Positions 5,992 to 8,658 of a DNA stretch of 8,658 bases are shown here, piece after piece. The notes under the pieces were generated by a model that searched no databases, had not been told where the DNA came from, and saw nothing but the letters and a program-made list of their open reading frames with translations. A program made the position numbers and the translations under genes. Position 1 is the first letter of the stretch; the number at the start of each line of letters is the position of its first letter. The DNA comes from Verrucomicrobiota bacterium (lineage in GTDB: Bacteria > Verrucomicrobiota > Verrucomicrobiia > Limisphaerales > UBA9464): contig JANXMD010000241.1 in NCBI GenBank assembly GCA_025354845.1, positions 1 through 8,658 of the forward strand, in the 5' to 3' direction.

Positions 5992-6990
5992 TCAGGCGGC
6001 GACGGTGGCGTCGCGCGGCACGTCCGCCAGGATCTGTTGCAGGATGAGATCCGACGTCACGCCCTCGGCCTCGGCTTCAAAATTGGGCAGCAGCCGGTGC
6101 CGCAGCGCTGCCGGTGCCACGGCGGCGATGTCGTCGAAGCTGACGTTGAACCGCCCTTCGGTGAGCGCGCGTACCTTTCCACCGAGAATTAGCACCTGGG
6201 CGCCGCGCGGACTGCTGCCGAAGCGGAGATACTGGTTGGTGATCGGCGCCGCCGTGGACGTCTTCGGATGTGTGGCGAGTACCAGGCGGACGGCGTAATC
6301 CTTCACGTGGGAGGCAATGGGAACCCCGCGCACCAACTGTTGCAAGGCGACCAATCCGGGACCGTCGAGCACCTTCGACGGCGGCGTCTGGCCGCCCTCG
6401 GTGGTGCGGTTCAACACCTCGGTGAGTTCGTCCCGTGTGGGATAGCCGACGATGAGCTTGAAGAAAAATCGGTCCAACTGTGCCTCCGGCAGCGGATAGG
6501 TGCCTTCCTGGTCGATCGGATTCTGCGTCGCCAGCACGAAGAACGGCTTCGGAAGCGGACGCACCGCGCCGCCGGCGGTGACCTGACGCTCCTGCATCGC
6601 CTCGAGCATCGCGGACTGCGTCTTGGGCGTCGCCCGGTTGATTTCGTCGGCGAGCACCAGGCTCGCGAAGACCGGCCCCTTCTGGAATTCGAACTGCCGC
6701 CGGCCGTCCGGGGTTTCCATGACGAGGTTGGTGCCGAGAATGTCCGCCGGCATGAGATCTGGCGTGAATTGGATTCGAGAGAAGCTGAGGTCCAGAACCT
6801 CGCTCAGAGTGCGAACCAGCAGCGTTTTGCCCAGGCCGGGAACGCCCTCAAGCAGCACGTGGCCGCCCGCCAGGATCGCGGTAAGCGTGCCGTTCACCAC
6901 GGAATCCTGCCCGACCATGACCCGCCCCACCTCGGCGCGGACACGGGCGTAAACTTCGCGAAATTGGGCGATCTGTTCCTCGGTTTGCAT
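5992..6990 (-). CDS. MoxR family AAA+ ATPase
   Basis: This 332-residue protein has every hallmark of a MoxR ATPase and the usual length. The Walker A motif is GVPGLGKT (49-56), Walker B is LVLADEIN (111-118), sensor 1 is ATQNP (154-158), the likely arginine finger is R174 in EAQLDRF, and sensor 2 lies in GSSPRGAQ (R262). The C-terminal lid domain follows. MoxR proteins act in the cytoplasm as chaperone-like ATPases that help assemble or activate complexes, typically with DUF58 and von Willebrand factor A proteins encoded next door. No such partner is encoded on either side here: downstream is the GH5 gene and upstream is the divergent LOG gene. It would be the first gene of the minus-strand run. 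The ATG at 6990 lacks a Shine-Dalgarno but gives the standard N-terminus. Confidence 0.95.
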   Translation of the reverse strand: MQTEEQIAQFREVYARVRAEVGRVMVGQDSVVNGTLTAILAGGHVLLEGVPGLGKTLLVRTLSEVLDLSFSRIQFTPDLMPADILGTNLVMETPDGRRQFEFQKGPVFASLVLADEINRATPKTQSAMLEAMQERQVTAGGAVRPLPKPFFVLATQNPIDQEGTYPLPEAQLDRFFFKLIVGYPTRDELTEVLNRTTEGGQTPPSKVLDGPGLVALQQLVRGVPIASHVKDYAVRLVLATHPKTSTAAPITNQYLRFGSSPRGAQVLILGGKVRALTEGRFNVSFDDIAAVAPAALRHRLLPNFEAEAEGVTSDLILQQILADVPRDATVAA

Positions 6991-7120
6991 ACGACAGGCG
7001 GGAAGGATGACGAGACAACCCTAGACAGCGACCGTCCGTCCGCAAGGTTGTTCCGGAGGATGTTGCAGGGACGAAGCAGCGCGACATTGCGATCCGGCGG
7101 CCGCTGCCTACCCTCCCGCC
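6991..7120. promoter_or_regulatory. Divergent promoter region between the MoxR and LOG genes
   Basis: Both flanking genes start outwards from this 130-base gap, so it should hold promoters in both directions. Towards LOG, TTGCGA (7087-7092) and TACCCT (7109-7114) are 16 bases apart, but TACCCT ends only 6 bases before the ATG, which would give an almost leaderless transcript. Towards MoxR, TTGCGG and TAGGGT on the minus strand are also 16 bases apart. Each box matches only about 3 of 6 consensus bases, so the boxes are weak while the region-level call is sound. Confidence 0.5.
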
Positions 7121-7804
7121 ATGCCCGAAACGCAGCAGTCGCGAATGGCCGAGGATCCCTGGCGCGTGTTCAAGATTATGGCGGAGTTCGTCGATTCCTT
7201 CGACACCCTCTCACGCCTCGGCCCGGCGGTAACCATCTTCGGTTCGGCACGTACCAAGCCCGAAGACCAATACTACAAAGCGGCGCATGCCATCGCCGAG
7301 GGACTCGCGCGGGAAAAGATCGCCATCGTGACCGGCGGCGGACCGGGCATCATGGAGGCCGCCAACCGGGGCGGCGCCAAGCCCAAGACGGTTCCCAGCG
7401 TGGGCCTGAACATCGAGCTGCCTTTCGAACAGAAGTGCAACCGCTACTCGAACCTCACCATCGACTTCCACTACTTCTTCACGCGGAAGGTGAGCCTGGT
7501 GAAGTACAGCATGGGATTCATCTACATGCCGGGCGGATTCGGCACTCTCGATGAATTGTTCGAGGTGGTGACGCTGGTGCAGACCCAACGCCTTCCGGCC
7601 TTCCCGATCATCCTTTTTGGCAGGGCTCACTGGCGCGGACTGTTCGACTGGATGTCTTCGACGCTGGAGCCCTCGGGAATGATCAGCCCCGGCGACACCG
7701 ATCTTTTCCGCACCACCGACGACCCTGAAGAGGCGATCGATTGGATTGTGCAATACCGCCGCACCGTCGGCGTTCCGGAACAGCTTCCGCCCGCGTTCCG
7801 CTGA
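7121..7804 (+). CDS. LOG family (TIGR00730) Rossmann-fold nucleotide-binding protein
   Basis: This 227-residue protein carries the full LOG signature. TIFGSAR (38-44) is the first strand and loop, TGGGPGIMEAANRG (71-84) is the nucleotide-binding loop, FTRK (120-123) supplies the conserved arginine and lysine, and PGGFGTLDE (137-145) matches PGGxGTxxE. Characterised members are phosphoribohydrolases that release the base from nucleoside 5'-monophosphates, including cytokinin ribotides; other relatives act on ordinary nucleotides. Cytokinin production should not be assumed. About 30 residues precede the core, including a helical segment (WRVFKIMAEFVDSFDTL), common in the longer bacterial subgroup. 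It is cytoplasmic with no signal peptide. The M16 peptidase gene begins 28 bases after its stop, so the two are probably co-transcribed. The ATG at 7121 is preferred; an in-frame ATG at 7145 is possible. Confidence 0.92.
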   Translation: MPETQQSRMAEDPWRVFKIMAEFVDSFDTLSRLGPAVTIFGSARTKPEDQYYKAAHAIAEGLAREKIAIVTGGGPGIMEAANRGGAKPKTVPSVGLNIELPFEQKCNRYSNLTIDFHYFFTRKVSLVKYSMGFIYMPGGFGTLDELFEVVTLVQTQRLPAFPIILFGRAHWRGLFDWMSSTLEPSGMISPGDTDLFRTTDDPEEAIDWIVQYRRTVGVPEQLPPAFR

Positions 7805-7832
7805 GTTTCGCGATCGATCCAACTCTTCGACC

Positions 7833-8658
7833 ATGCCCCGATCCACGCCGGTGACCCGGCTTCACTCGACCGTGCTGCCCAACGGATTGACCGTGGTCAG
7901 CGCGAACCAACCCAATCGGGCCAGCGTCGCACTGGGAATCTGGGTGGGCACCGGCGGGCGCCACGAACCCGAGGCGCAAAACGGCATCTCGCACTTCATC
8001 GAACACCTCCTGTTCAAGGGAACCCGTCGTCGCAACGCCGCGGAGATCTCCCAGGCGGTGGAAGGCATCGGGGGCTACCTGAACGCCTTCACCGACGAGG
8101 AACACACCTGCTTTTACGCCCGCGCCCAGGCGCATCACCTGCCCCATTTGCTTGAGGTGCTGTCCGACATGTTCGTCCACTCACGCCTGGCCGCGGCAGA
8201 AATCACCAAGGAACGCGAGGTGATCAAGGAGGAGGTGTCCATGTACCTCGACCAACCCGCCGAGCAGGTCGCGGATCTTCTCAATGCCGCCCAGTTTCCA
8301 GGTCACCCACTAGGACGTCCCGTGCTGGGTACCCCGGAATCCATCGACCGCCTCAATCGACCCGCTTTCGAGGACTACCTACGTCGCCGCTACACCTCGG
8401 GCGCCACCGTAGTCGCCGCGGCCGGTGCGGTGGATCATGCGAAGCTGGTCGAGCTGGTTCGAAAACACTGCCGACAGTTTCGCACCGGGAATCGTGTCGG
8501 CTACGAACCCGTGATCCACCGGGCCTCGGCGCCGGTTCTCATTCATCGACGACGCCGAGTTGAACAGACCGCGCTCTGCCTCGGCATCCGAACCTGCTCG
8601 CGCCACGACGAACGCCGATTCGCATTGCGGTTGCTCAACGCGATCCTCGGCGAAAACA
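7833..8658 (+). CDS. M16 family zinc peptidase (insulinase/processing-peptidase type), N-terminal part (gene runs off the right edge)
   Basis: The gene is open from the ATG at 7833 to the window end: 275 complete codons plus one base. The opening STVLPNGLTVVSA followed by ALGIWVGTGGRHE is typical of M16 peptidases. The inverted zinc motif HFIEH (54-58) supplies H54 and H58 as ligands and E57 as the catalytic base. The third ligand is expected in EREVIKEEVSMYLDQP, probably E134, at the right distance. All catalytic residues are therefore present, so this is the active (beta-like) type. M16B proteins have about 410-430 residues, so roughly two thirds is visible. There is no signal peptide; the cytoplasm is likely. 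It follows the LOG gene by 28 bases. A basic cluster (HRRRRVEQT) begins the next strand block. No Shine-Dalgarno is seen. The natural substrate is unknown. Confidence 0.93.
   Translation, partial: MPRSTPVTRLHSTVLPNGLTVVSANQPNRASVALGIWVGTGGRHEPEAQNGISHFIEHLLFKGTRRRNAAEISQAVEGIGGYLNAFTDEEHTCFYARAQAHHLPHLLEVLSDMFVHSRLAAAEITKEREVIKEEVSMYLDQPAEQVADLLNAAQFPGHPLGRPVLGTPESIDRLNRPAFEDYLRRRYTSGATVVAAAGAVDHAKLVELVRKHCRQFRTGNRVGYEPVIHRASAPVLIHRRRRVEQTALCLGIRTCSRHDERRFALRLLNAILGEN

Noticed and set aside
6268..7554. 428-codon open frame on the plus strand across MoxR and LOG
   Set aside because: It overlaps two well-supported genes, one in antisense and one out of frame, and crosses their promoter region; no family resemblance.
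7121..7804. Lysine decarboxylase annotation
   Set aside because: LOG proteins were historically mislabelled so from the PGGxGTxxE motif; there is no PLP-binding region here.

Overview
The window looks like chromosomal DNA from a GC-rich member of the PVC group, most likely Verrucomicrobiota. The strongest clue is the gene fragment at 1-957 (minus strand), whose N-terminus matches the large secreted PVC-type propeller/heme-binding 'membrane-bound dehydrogenase' proteins. A large secreted DUF4953-type metzincin, a GH5-like hydrolase and the lack of clear Shine-Dalgarno sequences at all seven starts fit that assignment but do not prove it. I see no RNA gene, CRISPR array, insertion sequence, phage gene or origin.

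There are seven genes. Five are on the minus strand, read from 6990 down to 1: a MoxR-type AAA+ ATPase (5992-6990), a secreted GH5-like glycoside hydrolase (4695-5888), a secreted zinc metalloprotease (1935-4619), a small cytoplasmic DsbA/thioredoxin-fold protein with an unusual one-cysteine active site (1251-1910), and, after a 293-base gap, the 5' part of the PVC-type protein (957 to beyond base 1). The first four are spaced by 103, 75 and 24 bases and could form one transcription unit. Two genes are on the plus strand: a LOG/TIGR00730-family Rossmann protein (7121-7804) and, 28 bases later, the 5' part of an M16 zinc peptidase (7833 to beyond the right edge). The two sets diverge from a 130-base promoter region at 6991-7120.

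Functionally the minus-strand genes lean towards breakdown of polymers outside the cytoplasm: a polysaccharide hydrolase and a protease, both with export signals, plus a secreted oxidative or scaffold-type PVC protein. MoxR is a likely chaperone-type ATPase without its usual partners in view. The LOG and M16 pair looks like housekeeping (nucleotide and protein turnover).

The most unusual non-coding stretch is the 958-1250 gap. In about 130 bases it packs two adjacent 3-base-loop hairpins (1082-1115), a duplicated 8-mer (1131-1146) and four copies of a heptamer (1181-1208), ahead of a plausible promoter for the PVC-type gene. I did not find a convincing new multi-gene system. The best leads are this repeat mosaic and the altered active site of the DsbA-like protein.
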